Shown: positions 1 through 11,244, counted from the first letter of the stretch. The stretch: 64,000 nt of DNA from Paroedura picta (GCF_049243985.1 NC_135371.1:1451501-1515500), one strand, 5' to 3'. Numbers and translations are program-made. Notes: generated by a model from the letters alone, not told the origin.

Positions 1-52
1 AAGTGATGGTGACACACAACTTGAATAGTTCCGCTCCCCTGTTTTACCTTCA

Positions 53-462
<410 letters not shown>

Positions 463-1883
463 TTATTTGGTTTCTCTCGTGTGGATTCTTTGATGTGCAG
501 TAAGGACTGCCTTACAGGCAAAGTTCTTTCCACACTCCAAGCATTGATATGGTTTCTCCCCTGTGTGTGTACGTCGATGGCCAGTAAAACTGGCACTGTG
601 AGTAAAGCTCTTCCCACACTCCAAGCACTTATATGGTTTCTCCCCTGTGTGGATTCGTTGATGGGCAATAAGGGCTCGTTTCCGAGCAAAATTCTTTCCA
701 CACTCCAAGCATTGATATGGTTTCTCCCCTGTGTGAATGATGCGATGGTCAGTAAGTGCGTAGCTCCGAGCAAAGCTCTTTCCACACTCCAAGCATTTAT
801 ATGCTTTCTCTCCCGTGTGGATCCGTTCATGGGCAGCAAGGACTCGTTTCCAAGCAAAGCTCTTTCCACACTCCAAACATTTATATGGTTTCTCCCCTGT
901 GTGAATTATTTGATGGGCAGTAAGCGCATAGCTCCGAGCAAAGCTCTTTCCACACTCCAAGCATTTATATGGTTTCTCTCCTGTGTGGATCCGTTCATGG
1001 GCAGCAAGGACTCGTTTCCAAGCAAAATTTTTTCCACACACCAAGCATTTATATGGTTTCTCCCCTGTGTGAGTTATCTGATGTGCAATAAGCTCACTGC
1101 TCCAAGCAAAGTTTTTCCCACAGTCCCAGCATTTATGTGGTTTCTCTCCTGTGTGGATCCGTTGATGGGCAGTAAGGGCTGCTTTCCAAGCAAAATTCTT
1201 TCCACACTCCAAGCATTTATATGGTTTCTCCCCTGTGTGGATCCGTTGATGGGCAATAAGTTCTTTACTCTGAGCACAGCTCTTTCCACACTCCAAGCAT
1301 TTATACGGTGTCTCTCCTGTGTGAATTATTCGATGGGCACTAAGTGTGTTGCTCCGAGCAAAGCTTTTTCCACAATCCCAGCATTTATATGGTTTCTCTC
1401 CTGTGTGGATCCGTTGATGGGCAGTAAGGTCTCCTTTCCTAGTAAAATTCTTTCCACACTCCAAGCACTGATATGGTTTCTCCCCTGTGTGTATATGTTG
1501 ATGGGCAGTAATACTGTGAGCAAAACTCTTTCCACATTCCAAGCATTTATTTGCTTTCTCCCCAGTGTGCATGTGATGATTAGCAGTAAGTTGGACACGC
1601 CCAACAAAGCTTTTTCCACACTCCAAGCACGTATAGGGTTTCTTGCCTGAGTGCATAAGTCGATGAACAGTAAGGCTGTCACTCTGTCGAAAGCTCTTTC
1701 CACACTCTAAACATTTATATGGTTTCTTCCCTGTGTAAATTCCCCCGTGCTTATCAAGGACCTGAGATTCAACACCCAGAGAAAAAGAGGATTCTTTTGT
1801 TCCAGTCTTTCTTCTCTGCTGTTTTTCTTCCAAGAGGCACTGTTGTTGCTCTCCCTCAGATGCATTCTGGAGACTGTCCACCT
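463..1883 (-). CDS. Unit A exon 5: 15-finger C2H2 array
   Basis: The acceptor is TTTTCTGCAG, and the exon starts AG-GTG-GAC so that the last KRAB base completes a Glu codon. After an acidic/Gln-rich spacer of about 60 residues come 15 C2H2 fingers (C-x2-C-x12-H-x3-H). Finger 3 is shortened at its tip. Fingers 9-10 and 11-12 are near copies of each other (168-bp period). The reading frame stops at 463-465. Confidence 0.9.
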
Positions 1884-4800
1884 CTGCAGAAAAGAGAGAA
1901 GACCATCAAGGAAGGAACTGCATTAACTGCATAACAAGGGAAGAAAAATCATTGCAAACGCGAGAAAAATCCTGCCCCACATGAATTGGATTCTGAGGGT
2001 TCCCTGGAGGTCATTCTGTCAAAGAAACGGTGTCTCTCGGAAGGCTGCTTGCCAGCAGGGCAGGGCCAGGGGGAGGATTGGGGTCTGCTCCTCAACCTTC
2101 CAGGGATTCTCCTCGGCTGCTCTGGGAAATGGGAGGCAAGGCTACAAGAACACCCGGCCTGTCCTTGCCTAGATTCAAACACTTTACAAAATTCCTTCTG
2201 CTGGACAGACAGAGGGGAGAGGGTTTTACACCTGAAGTATTGCGACCCAAGTTCAGCTCCCCACTTTTACCCTGCATTGAAGGGGATCTTTGGCTGGCAT
2301 TTTCCACATTACAGGATTGTTGTGCAGGTAAAAGGAATAATCTCAAAAATGCAGCTTCCACTCTTTAAGAGAGGAGCAGAATAACCATGGAGAATTAATA
2401 GAAACCTAAAGACTTACCTTCCACTGACACAGTGTGAGATACTTTGATTCTAAATAAGCAAACTCTTTGAATTAAAGTTTCTTTATTAGAAATGCATGTA
2501 TCTACGTTGAAGGCATAGTCAGAACTGACCTACAAAGCACAGGGTACCGAATATAGGGGCTTGAGGGGGCTCCCCTTCCCCTGGGAACTCAAACCAAGCA
2601 CAGTTCAAAAGAAGTAATAATTTGGAGATAACAGTCCAGCCATCAAGGGACGGGAAGACCTGGGGACTAAGGGTACCAACAGGGAGGGAAATAAAGGGCA
2701 ATAAGGGAGAGGAGGTGAGGAATGTTTGGGGAGGTTGGTAAGCATAAAATACAACAGCAAGAAATCAACGTTGGGGTGTCAAACTAAAGCATCTGGGTTA
2801 CATCAGGGCATACGAGTCAGGTTAGATGGGCACAATAAATCGCAGCAGAGATATAATCAGGGAAGAAATATGTCGGGGGTTCTGACACACGGCACCTGCC
2901 CTGGACTCATCAGAAACGCAGTCTAACCCCATTCCTCTCTGAAGGACCACAGCCTAAGAGAAGAAATGTTATTGGTCTAGCAGGACCAACTGTGACACTG
3001 TTCTTGGTGTTGTTATTGCTCTTAATATTTTAAATGGGCCACGGGTGCTTGAGGGTCTGCCTCCGCTGAACAGCTCTCTTCTCAGTTAAGGCCTGTTCCT
3101 GAGGAAGAGGCTTCCTTGGGAGGTGGCGAGTTCTCTATCTTTGGAAGTTTTTAAGCAGAGGCTAGAGAGCCATCTGACAGAAAGGCTGATTTCATGAAGT
3201 TAAGCAGATGGTGAGTGGGTGGGCAGGAACGGATGTGACAGTGTTTGTCTCTCGTGGCCCTTCCTTGCATACCTAGGGAACTACTAATTCTGGGATGGTA
3301 GGTGAATATCCTCCAGGTCAGGCTGCAGACTTTTGGTGGGGGGGGGGATCATCTGGGCATGAAATTGGGGTCACTGTGGGTAGGCAGATTGTTGAAAGTT
3401 CCTGCATTGTGCAGGGGGCTGGACTGGATGACCCTGGAGGTGCCTTCCAAGTCTATGATTCTATGGTCTAGCCAGACCAACTGGGGCAATTTGTGGGTGT
3501 TGTCATTGTCCTGAATGCTTTAAATGGGGCCCAGATACTTGAAGGTCTGTCTCTGCTGTGCTGCTTTCTCCTCAGTTAAGGCCTGTTTCCCTGTGCCCTG
3601 TGACACAAGGTGACCCAAGGTGGTCATCAGTGGTTGGGCCTTCTCAGTGGTGGCCCTTCCAAAGCATGTTTCAGAACAACCATAAGAACTGGGATGGTTC
3701 GTGCTACCAGTTGGTACCCAAATCATTTGATACTATAAATTGATTTTATTCATTATTAATTGAATTAATTGCCCCTCAGACACCTCCTCCATGGCCTACA
3801 CCACTCTGAACTCTCTGGGGGTTTATCTAAGTTGTTGTTCGTGTTATATTATTGTTGACTTAATTCATCGATATTATGTTAATTTAAATCACTGTTGGAT
3901 TATTGTTGAGAGTCAAAATCTCTGTTCTGTGCTTAGGTCGTTCCATGTAATACCCACAATGTTGTATGTAGCCCACCCGAGCCATATAGGAGAGCAGTGT
4001 AAAAATCTAATAAACAAACTGTTTTATCCATTTTATGTGATTGAGATGCTGTATGCCTCTCTGAGCTGGTCTGCTGGGAATGGGGTGCAGAAATTAAATA
4101 TATCAATACAATCTCCAGTTGGCAAAACAATCCCAAAAGAAGTCCAACTCTTTCTCAAGACAAAAGGATCCAGATACCTGCTGATCTTTTTCTTTCTTCT
4201 GGGTCCTGGAGAAACAGATTTCCTGCTTCGTCCATTGTGGACATGGAGTCTGGCCGGAGAAGCAGAAGGGTTTCTGGAGGGGGAAAGAAACAGGCCTGTC
4301 ACTTCCACGCATTCCAACACTAAGACACATTCAGATTTTAAGCCAGCCTGTATGATTCCCATCCTCTGTATGCTGACCACTTGACCCTCCTGTCTGAAAC
4401 GAAGGAAGGCCTAGGACTGCTGATAGCACAGGTCAATGGAGCAAGCAAGAATGTTGTCCTTTCCTTAAACACTCAAAACTAATACTTGAGGAGTCCACAA
4501 CTCATGCAGAAGTCCCCCTGGATCCACCCCATGCCCCTACTGAGAGTTCCTACGAGAGAAAGGGCCTTCTACTGTCCTTTCTGGGAGAGGAATTCCTTAC
4601 AGACTCCTAGAGGGGGAAGGGGCCATCCAGGCCATCCAGTCCAACCTCCTGCTCAGTGCAGGATCAGCCTAAAGGATATTTAATAAGTATCTGTCCAGCT
4701 GCTGCTTAAAGACCACCAGAGAGGGGGAGCTCCCCACCTCCCTAGGCAGCTGATTCCACAGCTGAATGACTATGTAGTCAGAGCTTTCACAGCTCCACAG

Positions 4801-7800
4801 GGCCTGCAAGACGGAAAGCTTCCATCAGGTTTTGGGTTGAGGCCAGGATAAGGAAGATCTAGGGCCCCTGACCGAGGTAATCTGGCTCCCCCTAGGAAGA
4901 TGTCCCTGGATATTTGGTTTTAGACATTCTGTAGAGCGGTGGGGAGAGCTTTTTTGGCATCAAGGGTTAATACTGGGGTTTTTATCATGTTTTATAGGTT
5001 TTATTATTATGTAAATCACCTAGAGCCTTTTAAAGGAGTGGCAGTATATAAACTGAAATACAAATAAATAAAACAAAATATGCATGTGAATTTTCCTCCC
5101 CTGATATCTACCTGGTATCCTTCTACACATAGTTTAAACCCATTACTGCGTGTCCTCTCCTCTGCTGCCAACAGGAACTGCCCCCTGCCCTCCTCTAGGC
5201 GACAACCTTTCAAATACTTAAAGACAGCAATTCTGTCTACTCTCAACCTCCTGTTCTTAATGCTGAACACCCCCAAGTCCCTCCGCCTTTCTTCCTAGGG
5301 CTTGGTCCCCAGGCCCCGGATCATCCTCGTAGCTCTCCTCTGCCCCCTCTCCATTTTGCCCATGTCCTTTCTGAAGTGAGGCCTCCAGAACTGCACAAAG
5401 GACTCCAGAAGTGGTCAGGCCAACGTGGTATACAGCACAGGGACTAGGACATCTTGCTCACACACACACTGCTGCAGTGTCTCTCCCGTCTGTGCGCCTG
5501 CTTCTCATTTGTGTGACCCAGATGCAGAACTCTGCCCTTCTCCTTACTGAATTGCATCTCGTTCTCATTTGCCCACTTTCCCAGCATGTTCAGATCTCGT
5601 TGAACATCTTCTAGGGCAGTGGTCCCCAACCTTTTTATCACCGGGGACCACTCAACGCCTTTTACTGGGGCCCGGTGGGGGGGGGTAGTTTACTCCTCTA
5701 CTCTCAACCACTGCCCTAACGCTCTCTGATCGCTATGGTCATGTTTAAACATCCCTTCAAAATAAGATACAGACACTCCACAACAATGAAGTGTGTTGTA
5801 AAGGGCTGGGGGGGATGAAGTCAAGGGCCGGGGGGGGGGGAGAAGGCGTCCGGGGCCCACCTCCAATTAGTCGAAGGACCACATGTGGTCAGCAGCCCAC
5901 AGGTTGGGGATCGCTATTCTAGGGTGTTCGCTACTCCTCCCATTTTGGTGTCACCCATAAATGTATGGTCCCTCCATCCCCTCACCAAGATCATTGATAA
6001 AAATGTTGAACAGTTCTGGACCCAGCCCCAAGCCCTGCAGCACCCACGGATCACTTCCTTCCAACCTGAAGAAACACCGTTTCTCCCTTCAGCCCCTGTG
6101 AATCAAGGCACATGCGGGTCTTACCCAGAGAGGCCACCTCCTGACGATTCTCCGCCATGACTTCCTGGTGAAGGTTTCTCTGGTCCGCATCCAGCAGAGC
6201 CCACTCCTCCTCCGAGAAATGGACAGACACCTCCTCCAAGGTCACCCGGCCCTGGAAAGTGACCCCAAACAGGGTGTCCTGCAACCTCACACTTTCCTTT
6301 TGAGGGCAGCCTGAGAGGATGCTGAACCTGCATTTTCTATTCAGTGAGCAGGACAGCAGGGAGAGGCCAGAGGGATCACCTCACAGGCCCAGGGGAGGGC
6401 ATGATCCGTAGTTCCACGCTTACCTGCTCTGGCTTCACAGTGGCCACTTTGCCACAAAGAGATGGCCAAGGATGTACCTCTGGCTTGACGGCGCCACCTG
6501 TGAAGGATGAAACGGTACTTGGAAGACATTCTGGCTTTTCCCTTTCTCTTCCTTGACTGGGGGTTGGGGGAGGGGCAGTCTATCTTGGCTCATGGGCAAA
6601 ACTCACAATGCAGGTTCAGGCACAGGATTCCGAGGACTGCCAGGGACCATTTTCAAGGCAGAAGCTGGAGTTGAGCATCTTTCCCACACAGCATGGAGGG
6701 GGGGGGGGGAGAAGGGCAGCCCACTGACCCTCAAGGAGGACAGCCCCGCTGGACCTTACCTGGAAGGGTTGCGGCCGGGTAAGGATCCTGCTTGATCTCC
6801 TCCCACTCCTGAAACAAAAGTGGAGAAAGAGGAGAGTCATGAGACAAGGAACAACCTGGAGGGGGGGGACTTTCCAATATGTGGGAGAAGATGAGACCAG
6901 GGAACCGTGGCAGAAATGCTCATTCTGTGAACTTGGGCAGATGGTAAGCAGCAGGGCAGGAAGGGCTGTGTCTGTGCTTGGCTCTTGTGGCCCTTCCTTG
7001 CAGGCCCAGGGAAAAGCTGATTGCCACTTTGGGGTTTGGAGGCAAATTTCCTCCAGGCCACGACTGGCCGGGGATTCTGTTGTGTTTTTCTTTGGGGGGG
7101 GGCATCTTTTGGGCATGGAATCAGGGTCACTGAGGGTTGTGAATTTCCTGTATTCTGCAGGAGGTTGGACTAGATGACCCTGGAGGTCTCTTCCAACAGC
7201 ATGATTATAGGATTCCATGAAGCAAAGAGGCACACCAGTCTCTAACTGGGGGGGGGGGGAGCCAAGAGATATTGTACAAAACAAATAAAATTAGTTTATT
7301 TTTAGAAATCAAAAACATTCCCAGTGTATTTCCCCAGAAAACCCTTATTTAGAAGAATATGAAATGTCCTAATACTGGAGGTTCAGACACTAATATAATA
7401 ATTTAACTTAGTTTGTACCATTGCCCTTGGCTAAGTTTTCCATTAATTAATTTTATATTAGTTCATTATATTTTTGTACCACCTTTCCATGAGGTCAGGG
7501 CAGTTTACATATAACGTCGAGGGTATAAATTGAATCATGATAATGGGAGGGGTGTCTGGGGGACCACAGATGTTGTTTGGTCAGTCTGTCTCAACCAAAT
7601 GCCTGGTGAAGGAGCTGCCTTTTGCAGGCCCTACAGAATTGTTCAAGTTCCATCCCTTCAGGGAGCTCCTTCCACCAGGTGTGGACCAGGATGGAGAAAG
7701 CTCTGGCCCTGGTTGAGGTCTGACGTGCTTCTTTAGGGCCAGGGATCACCACCCAGTTGGTGGTGGCAGAACGTACGGCTCTTTGGGGGGCATAGGCGAA

Positions 7801-8717
7801 GAGGCAGACTCTCAGCTGTACAGGGCCCAGACCGTGTATGGCCTAGAAGGTGAGCACCAAAACCTGATCCAGAATCCAAGTGGGAGACAGCAGACTTCTT
7901 GGAGTGCTGGCCGGATGCGTGCCCTGCACGGTGTATTTGTGAGGATCCTGGCCACAGCATTCTGCACCACTTGCAGTTTCCAGCCTACATAGAGAGCCCT
8001 GCAGAAGCCTGGATCACTGTGGTTGGATGTTCTGGGGCCAAGTAGGGTGCTGGTAGCTTGGCGTGGCATAGGAGGTCTTTAACCCACAAGAGGATTTGCC
8101 CTCCTATCCCAGAACTGCTGAGTTCACTTAGGAGCCTCTGATGAGGAACTTTATCAATAGCTTTCCAGAACTGTAAGCAAACAACCTCTACTGGGTCACC
8201 CTCGTCCACCTGTTTGTTCCCCCCGAACAAGAAATCTAAAGTGTCAGAGATACAAGATCCACGTGCCTCTCCCTGACCACCTCTCCTGTGCCCCCCTCAC
8301 CTGCCGCTCGTGGTCTTCCTTTGGCTGGGCCTGGCTGAGGAGGAAGCCTTCTGCCAGGGCCACCGCCTGGGCGCTGCTCTCCGGCCGGCACTCCCGCACC
8401 CAGCCCTGCATCTCCGGGGGCAGGACGGCCAGGAACTGCTCCAGGGTCACCCGGTCCAGCATCTCCCGCTTGGTGCTCCTCTCCGGCTCCAGCCAGCGGC
8501 GGCACAGACGATAGAGCCGGCTGCACACCTCCCGGGGCCCCGGGGCATCTTCGTAGCTGAACTGCCGGAACTGCTGGCGCTGCACATCTGGAGGGAAGAT
8601 GTCATCTCCCAGGCTCTTCTGCATGGCTCCTCCCCACAGCTCCCTCCTGCTCCCAGTAAGAGTGGCCTCTGGGCCCCTCCTGGCTGCTGCCTCTGCTGGG
8701 TCCGGCTCTCCCCTCAT
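463..8717 (-). CDS. Unit A: SCAN-KRAB-C2H2 zinc-finger protein, five exons
   Basis: Predicted nuclear DNA-binding regulator of about 695 residues: SCAN dimerisation domain, KRAB A-box, then 15 C2H2 fingers with TGEKPY-type linkers. Exons read on the minus strand at 8717-8301, 6808-6760 (49 bp), 6497-6424 (74 bp), 6251-6125 (127 bp) and 1883-463. All have GT/AG borders and compatible phases, and the joined length (2,088 bp) is a multiple of three with no internal stop. The ATG at 8717 is chosen because the same ATG-AGG start recurs in units D-H. Residues encoded by the two small exons ([10 protein letters not shown] and [10 protein letters not shown]...) link SCAN to KRAB. The array ends early: after finger 15 the linker has lost 2 bp and runs into TAA, although finger-like DNA continues beyond. 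The KRAB-ZNF intron (6124-1884) is filled with nested transposons. Family role (repression, often of transposons) is known for KRAB-ZNFs generally; the target here is unknown. Confidence 0.85.
1884..2424 (-). other. Unit A intron 4, 3' part
   Basis: Contains no gene. About 1990-2180 resembles (on the gene strand) the sequence just upstream of the finger exons of D (33670-33900) and E (43250-43410), that is, shared ancestral intron sequence of the cluster. Confidence 0.4.
2425..2940. other. Unassigned intronic sequence
   Basis: No open frame, exon or recognisable repeat family was identified here. The stretch is moderately AT-rich and unique within the window. Confidence 0.3.
2976..3620 (+). 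repeat. CR1-like 3' end (about 3120-3475) flanked by two copies of an LINE-derived segment
   Basis: The stretch ending GACTGGATGACCCTGGAGG ... TATGATTCTATGG is the typical CR1/L3-type 3' end. Similar segments (GGTCTAGC..GACCAACTG, then TTTAAATGGG..., then CTCAGTTAAGGCCTGTT) lie on both sides at about 2975-3110 and 3468-3600. Confidence 0.55.
3745..4020 (+). repeat. LINE-type 3' tail
   Basis: AT-rich sequence ending in GTAGCCCACCCGAGCC ... GTAAAAATCTAATAAAC, the form of LINE/SINE 3' ends seen repeatedly in the window. It lies in unit A intron 4. Confidence 0.4.
4033..4400 (-). other. Conserved paralogous intron block (unit A)
   Basis: On the gene strand this block is similar to 31930-32360 in unit D and 42080-42480 in unit E, and a remnant is at 13860-13930 in unit B. 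It contains a recurring GGAATG...GTGACAGGCCT...TTTCTTTCC segment. It has no consistent open frame and is best read as ancestral intron sequence retained through duplication. Confidence 0.45.
4796..5075 (+). mobile_element. L2-like LINE 3' end nested in the CR1/L3 copy
   Basis: Ends with GTAAATCACCTAGAGCC ... GGAGTGGCAGTATATAAA and an AAATAAATAAA tail. It is closely related to the copy at 14790-15112. Confidence 0.6.
5617..5916. mobile_element. hAT-type non-autonomous DNA transposon (300 bp)
   Basis: Begins CAGTGGTCCCCAACC and ends GGTTGGGGATCGCTA, giving short terminal inverted repeats of hAT type. It is flanked by a perfect 8-bp target-site duplication TTCTAGGG (5609-5616 and 5917-5924). 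No transposase frame. Inserted into the CR1/L3 copy. Confidence 0.85.
6125..6251 (-). CDS. Unit A exon 4: KRAB A-box
   Basis: A 127-bp exon, the usual size for a KRAB A-box, between TTTCCAG and GTAAG. It encodes [20 protein letters not shown] followed by [22 protein letters not shown]. No KRAB B-box exon was found. Confidence 0.9.
6424..6497 (-). CDS. Unit A exon 3: 74-bp linker exon
   Basis: Bordered by CTTCACAG and GTAAGC. It opens with GT to finish a Gly codon and ends KPEQ in phase 0 just before the KRAB exon. The same exon exists in B (74 bp), in E-H (68 bp) and in damaged form in C (67 bp). Confidence 0.75.
6760..6808 (-). CDS. Unit A exon 2: 49-bp SCAN-KRAB linker exon
   Basis: Preceded by a pyrimidine-rich TTTGTTTCAG acceptor and followed by GTAAGG. 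It reads [16 protein letters not shown] plus one base. The same 49-bp exon is found in units B, E and F at the equivalent place. Confidence 0.75.
6885..7216 (+). repeat. CR1-like LINE 3' end
   Basis: Ends GGTTGGACTAGATGACC ... CTTCCAACAGCATGATTATAGGATTCC, the hallmark of CR1/L3 3' ends. It lies in unit A intron 1 in antisense orientation. Confidence 0.6.
7440..8062 (-). mobile_element. L2-like LINE fragment (3' region)
   Basis: The minus-strand translation contains [18 protein letters not shown] and [16 protein letters not shown], degenerate versions of the LQxVQNAAARLLT and LHWLPVxxRIxFK motifs of L2-like reverse transcriptases. The 3' tail lies at about 7440-7530. The segment 7560-7850 is homologous to 55590-55870 near unit G. 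Confidence 0.7.
8085..8225 (-). mobile_element. CR1/L3-like reverse-transcriptase fragment
   Basis: The minus-strand translation reads [21 protein letters not shown] followed by [20 protein letters not shown], a degenerate form of the YLDFxKAFDKVPHxRLL motif of CR1/L3 reverse transcriptase. It lies just inside intron 1 of unit A. Confidence 0.75.
8301..8717 (-). CDS. Unit A exon 1: SCAN domain
   Basis: The exon encodes 139 residues and ends GAC-CAC-GAG-CGG-CAG directly before a GTGAG donor (phase 0). The SCAN domain spans about residues 47-129, with the typical [28 protein letters not shown] and [12 protein letters not shown] segments. SCAN domains form homo- and heterodimers and do not bind DNA themselves. 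Confidence 0.88.
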
Positions 8718-8833
8718 TGTCCACCTTTATTGTCCAAGAAGTCTCCACCTGGACCACTGGACTGTCCTCCTCCTCCTCTGCCAGATGCCTCTAGGGAGTC
8801 AAGGGCCGGGGTTGGAACCTCCAGCAGGGGCAA

Positions 8834-8950
8834 CTCTGCCCATGTGCAGAGGGCAGCCGGTTGGGCCACTGAGAGAGCGACCAGAATTGCAGGAGCCCTT
8901 GCTCTCCGGAGCCCTTGCCAGAAAAGGCTACTCTGCCCATGTGCAGAGGG
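8834..8950 (-). promoter_or_regulatory. Two copies of the CTCTGCCCATGTGCAGAG inverted repeat in the unit A leader
   Basis: The motif occurs at 8834-8853 and 8931-8950 (97 bp apart), with 6-bp arms CTCTGC/GCAGAG. The flanking sequence is also similar, so a short leader segment has been duplicated. The motif recurs once each upstream of B, C and D. Confidence 0.55.
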
Positions 8951-9069
8951 CAGCCGGGGAGATCTCCCAGCAGAGATTCACCGGGGAGGCTCTGCAGACC
9001 CCCAGGGCTCTCTGGCTGCCCAGAGGGGCTTTAGGACGTCTCTGGGGCCCGTAAACGGCACGTTTCTGC

Positions 9070-9168
9070 AGGAGAACGCCCAAGGGGGTGTGGCCGCGGT
9101 GGGTCACGTGGTCCTTCTGCTCGGCTGCCTCTCTAGGAAGGGCGATTTGCTCCCCTTAACCCTTCGAG
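9070..9168 (-). promoter_or_regulatory. Unit A promoter module
   Basis: On the minus strand it reads GGGTTAAGGGGAG, then CTTCCTAGAG, then CCACGTGACC (E-box CACGTG at 9105-9110), followed by GC-rich sequence. The same ordered motifs precede units B, C and D, and a weaker form precedes E. The position is about 350-450 bp upstream of the SCAN start codon. Confidence 0.6.
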
Positions 9169-9224
9169 GACCCCCCCTGCAAGCTCCCTCCAAGGGCCGG
9201 ACTGAGAGCAACTGGAGGCCTTGG

Positions 9225-9530
9225 GAAGGGACCAACCTCCAGGAATTAGAAGGTTTTTACAAACCATGGGAATCAGTTCCTCTGGAGCAGGGGTAGTCAA
9301 ACTGCGGCCCTCCAGATGTCCATGGACTACAATTCCCAGGAGCCCCTGCCAGCAAATGCTGGCAGGGGGCTCCTGGGAACTGTAGTCCATGGACATCTGG
9401 CGGGCCGCAGTTTGATTACCCCTGGAGAAAGGGCTCCTATGAGGGCTGGCTCTTCAGCATCAGACGCCCTTGAGGGCTCTCCCAGGCTCCCCACCCCAAA
9501 GAATCTCCAGGGGTTTCCTAACCCAGAACT
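9225..9530. repeat. Lizard MITE-like repeat with TAGGGxTxCCAxC ends, carrying a hAT MITE
   Basis: Contains AACCTCCAGGAATTA, ATCAGTTCC..CTGGAG and AATCTCCAGGGGTTTCC segments shared with copies at 18320-18500 and 30713-30934. It sits just upstream of promoter A, as the 18320 copy does for B, so it probably predates the A/B duplication. Confidence 0.5.
9288..9424. mobile_element. Palindromic hAT-type MITE (137 bp)
   Basis: Starts CAGGGGTAGTCAAACTGCGG and ends with the complementary ...TTTGATTACCCCTG. The whole element folds into one long hairpin centred on GCCAGCAAATGCTGGC. Same family as 11245, 19559, 28005 and 63622. Confidence 0.8.
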
Positions 9531-9690
9531 GTTGCCCATCATCCATGAAACTGCCCTGAGGATGTGGAGCGACTTCTGGCTGGATTCACTGACTTGAGCC
9601 ACCTAGAGAGCGTTTCCTGGGCACTGTCTGTGTGGCCCCCTCCAAAGACCATCCTTGCATGGGCCTGGTTTGGTTTAGGGGGTGCAGGGA

Positions 9691-9693
<3 letters not shown>

Positions 9694-9721
<28 letters not shown>

Positions 9722-9722
9722 C
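9694..9722. repeat. (GGCA)n microsatellite
   Basis: About seven tandem copies of the tetramer GCAG/GGCA. Confidence 0.85.
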
Positions 9723-9759
9723 GGGCTCCACGGCTTCTTCTGGGCGTGATGCTCTAGGC

Positions 9760-10137
9760 CAGCCTTTTCCAACCTTTGTGGAGGAGCCCCTGAAATTTTC
9801 AGCCTTCAAGGACCCCAGAAGTGACGTCATCTAGCCACACCTCCCAGCCACACCCCCAGAAGTAACATATTGCCTGCTTTTCAATCTCTCAGTCACTTTT
9901 AGGACTGCTACAGTGTCTCTGCCTCATGCAGACCAGGAAGAAGGGCAGGAGCTGAGGGGCAGCCTGAACCCCCCCCCCACCCCCTACCATGCCCAAGCAG
10001 CTCCCCCCTTTGATTCTTACTCCCGTGGCCTACCCATTGAGCCCTCTGGGCCGAGGTGGCCAAGTCCATTAAGGCAGGAGGGGAAAGGCCGCGGACCCCC
10101 TCTGGAGCTCTCTCAGGCCCCTGGTTGGGAATCCCTG
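9760..10137. mobile_element. hAT-type non-autonomous DNA transposon (378 bp)
   Basis: Begins CAGCCTTTTCCAACC and ends GGTTGGGAATCCCTG. Flanked by a perfect 8-bp duplication CTCTAGGC (9752-9759 and 10138-10145). No transposase frame. Confidence 0.85.
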
Positions 10138-10145
10138 CTCTAGGC

Positions 10146-11244
10146 ATACAACTGGAAAGAAAATCTTCCAGCCCCGGAATAGCTAGTAGGAGTCTAGTGG
10201 GATCCCTTTTGGGAATGCCCTACAAGCTGCCTGCTCCAGTACTGACACTGGGGTGGGACTTGATGATCTCCAAAGATCCTTCCAAGTCTCTCTTTCCTTT
10301 CCAGACTGCCATTGGCTGAAGAATTCCCTGCTTAGAAACCTGGTCAGGAATACATGCAGTGGAAACTGAGTCCTGCGGAAAGGCAATCGGGGCGACCGCA
10401 GTGTGTGCAAGGGCATCAGGCACGGCTGGATCAGAGCTGCTTCCCCTGTACGGTAGGGAAGCTCAAAAAAACAGCCAACAGGCTGTCAGCCAGTTCCGTA
10501 TTGGCACACAGTTCAGCCCTGTTGAAGCAGCAGAACAACGCTTGAGCCCAGGGGCACCTTTGAGGCCAACAAAGTGTTATTCCAGATATACGTTTTGTGT
10601 GCAAGCACCCAGTCTTCAGACACACATTCAGATATTGCCTCTCCAGATTGCTATATCTTTAGAAGTGTGCTTGCCCATGAAAGCTTGTCCCTGGAATAAA
10701 GCTTTGTTGGCCTCCCACGTTGTCCTTCCACCCTGCAGGGTCAGGCGTTTCTTCAAGGTCAGTGTAGTGCGATGGTCACTGGACTCTTCTCACTCTCACC
10801 CAGCAGGTCCTTCAGAGAGCCAGATGGCAGGCAGGCCTGGAGATTCTCACCGACAAGAGACACAAGTGGAACTCCTGGCAAGGTCACGGGAGGGAACAGG
10901 TGGAAGGGAAGGTCGTGGAAGAACTTCAACCAAAGTTGAAACACTTGACAAATTGATCTTTGCGGTATGAATTTGTGGTATTAACCTCAAATCGTTTTAC
11001 AGGCTGTTAGCTTTAATTGAAAGCAGAAAGAGCATAAAAGTTCATACGATCTGGTCAGTAGGAGTTAAAGACATGTTGGATCCTATTGAGCTTCCTCAGA
11101 GCACTGACCCTAAGTGGGTTTAACCAAAGACCTACTCAAGTTGCTTCCACAAGGCTTACTCCCAGGAAAGAAGAAACAAAACGCCATTTATGGATAGCAG
11201 AGTGCAAACTGGGCTATAAACAGGGGCTACCCCACCTGCTAGAC
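10146..11244. other. Intergenic between promoter A and the 3' end of unit B
   Basis: No gene seen. Includes a CR1-like 3' end at about 10190-10310 (GGGACTTGATGATCTCCAAAG) and, at about 10550-10750, a dispersed repeat containing CATGAAAGCTTGTCC and AATAAAGCTTTGTTGG that recurs at 15590-15700, 32470-32530 and 32860-32910. Confidence 0.4.

Larger units (their letters stand above)
4590..6078 (-). mobile_element. CR1/L3-like LINE, 5'-truncated, with nested insertions
   Basis: The minus strand carries the 3' untranslated region and C-terminal reverse-transcriptase region of a CR1/L3-type LINE. A translated piece (about 5640-5500) reads [20 protein letters not shown], typical of the RT thumb region. 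The 3' end lies near 4590. It is interrupted by an L2-like 3' end in the other orientation (about 4796-5075) and by a hAT-type element (5617-5916). It lies in the same orientation as unit A within intron 4. Confidence 0.75.

Noticed and set aside
463-1883. CRISPR-like regular repeat array with 84-bp period
   Set aside because: The period is the C2H2 finger codon repeat. The host is a vertebrate and the spacers encode finger tips.
3791-4384. 197-codon open frame in unit A intron 4
   Set aside because: It spans a LINE tail and the conserved intron block, has no domain and is not preserved in the paralogous blocks of D and E.
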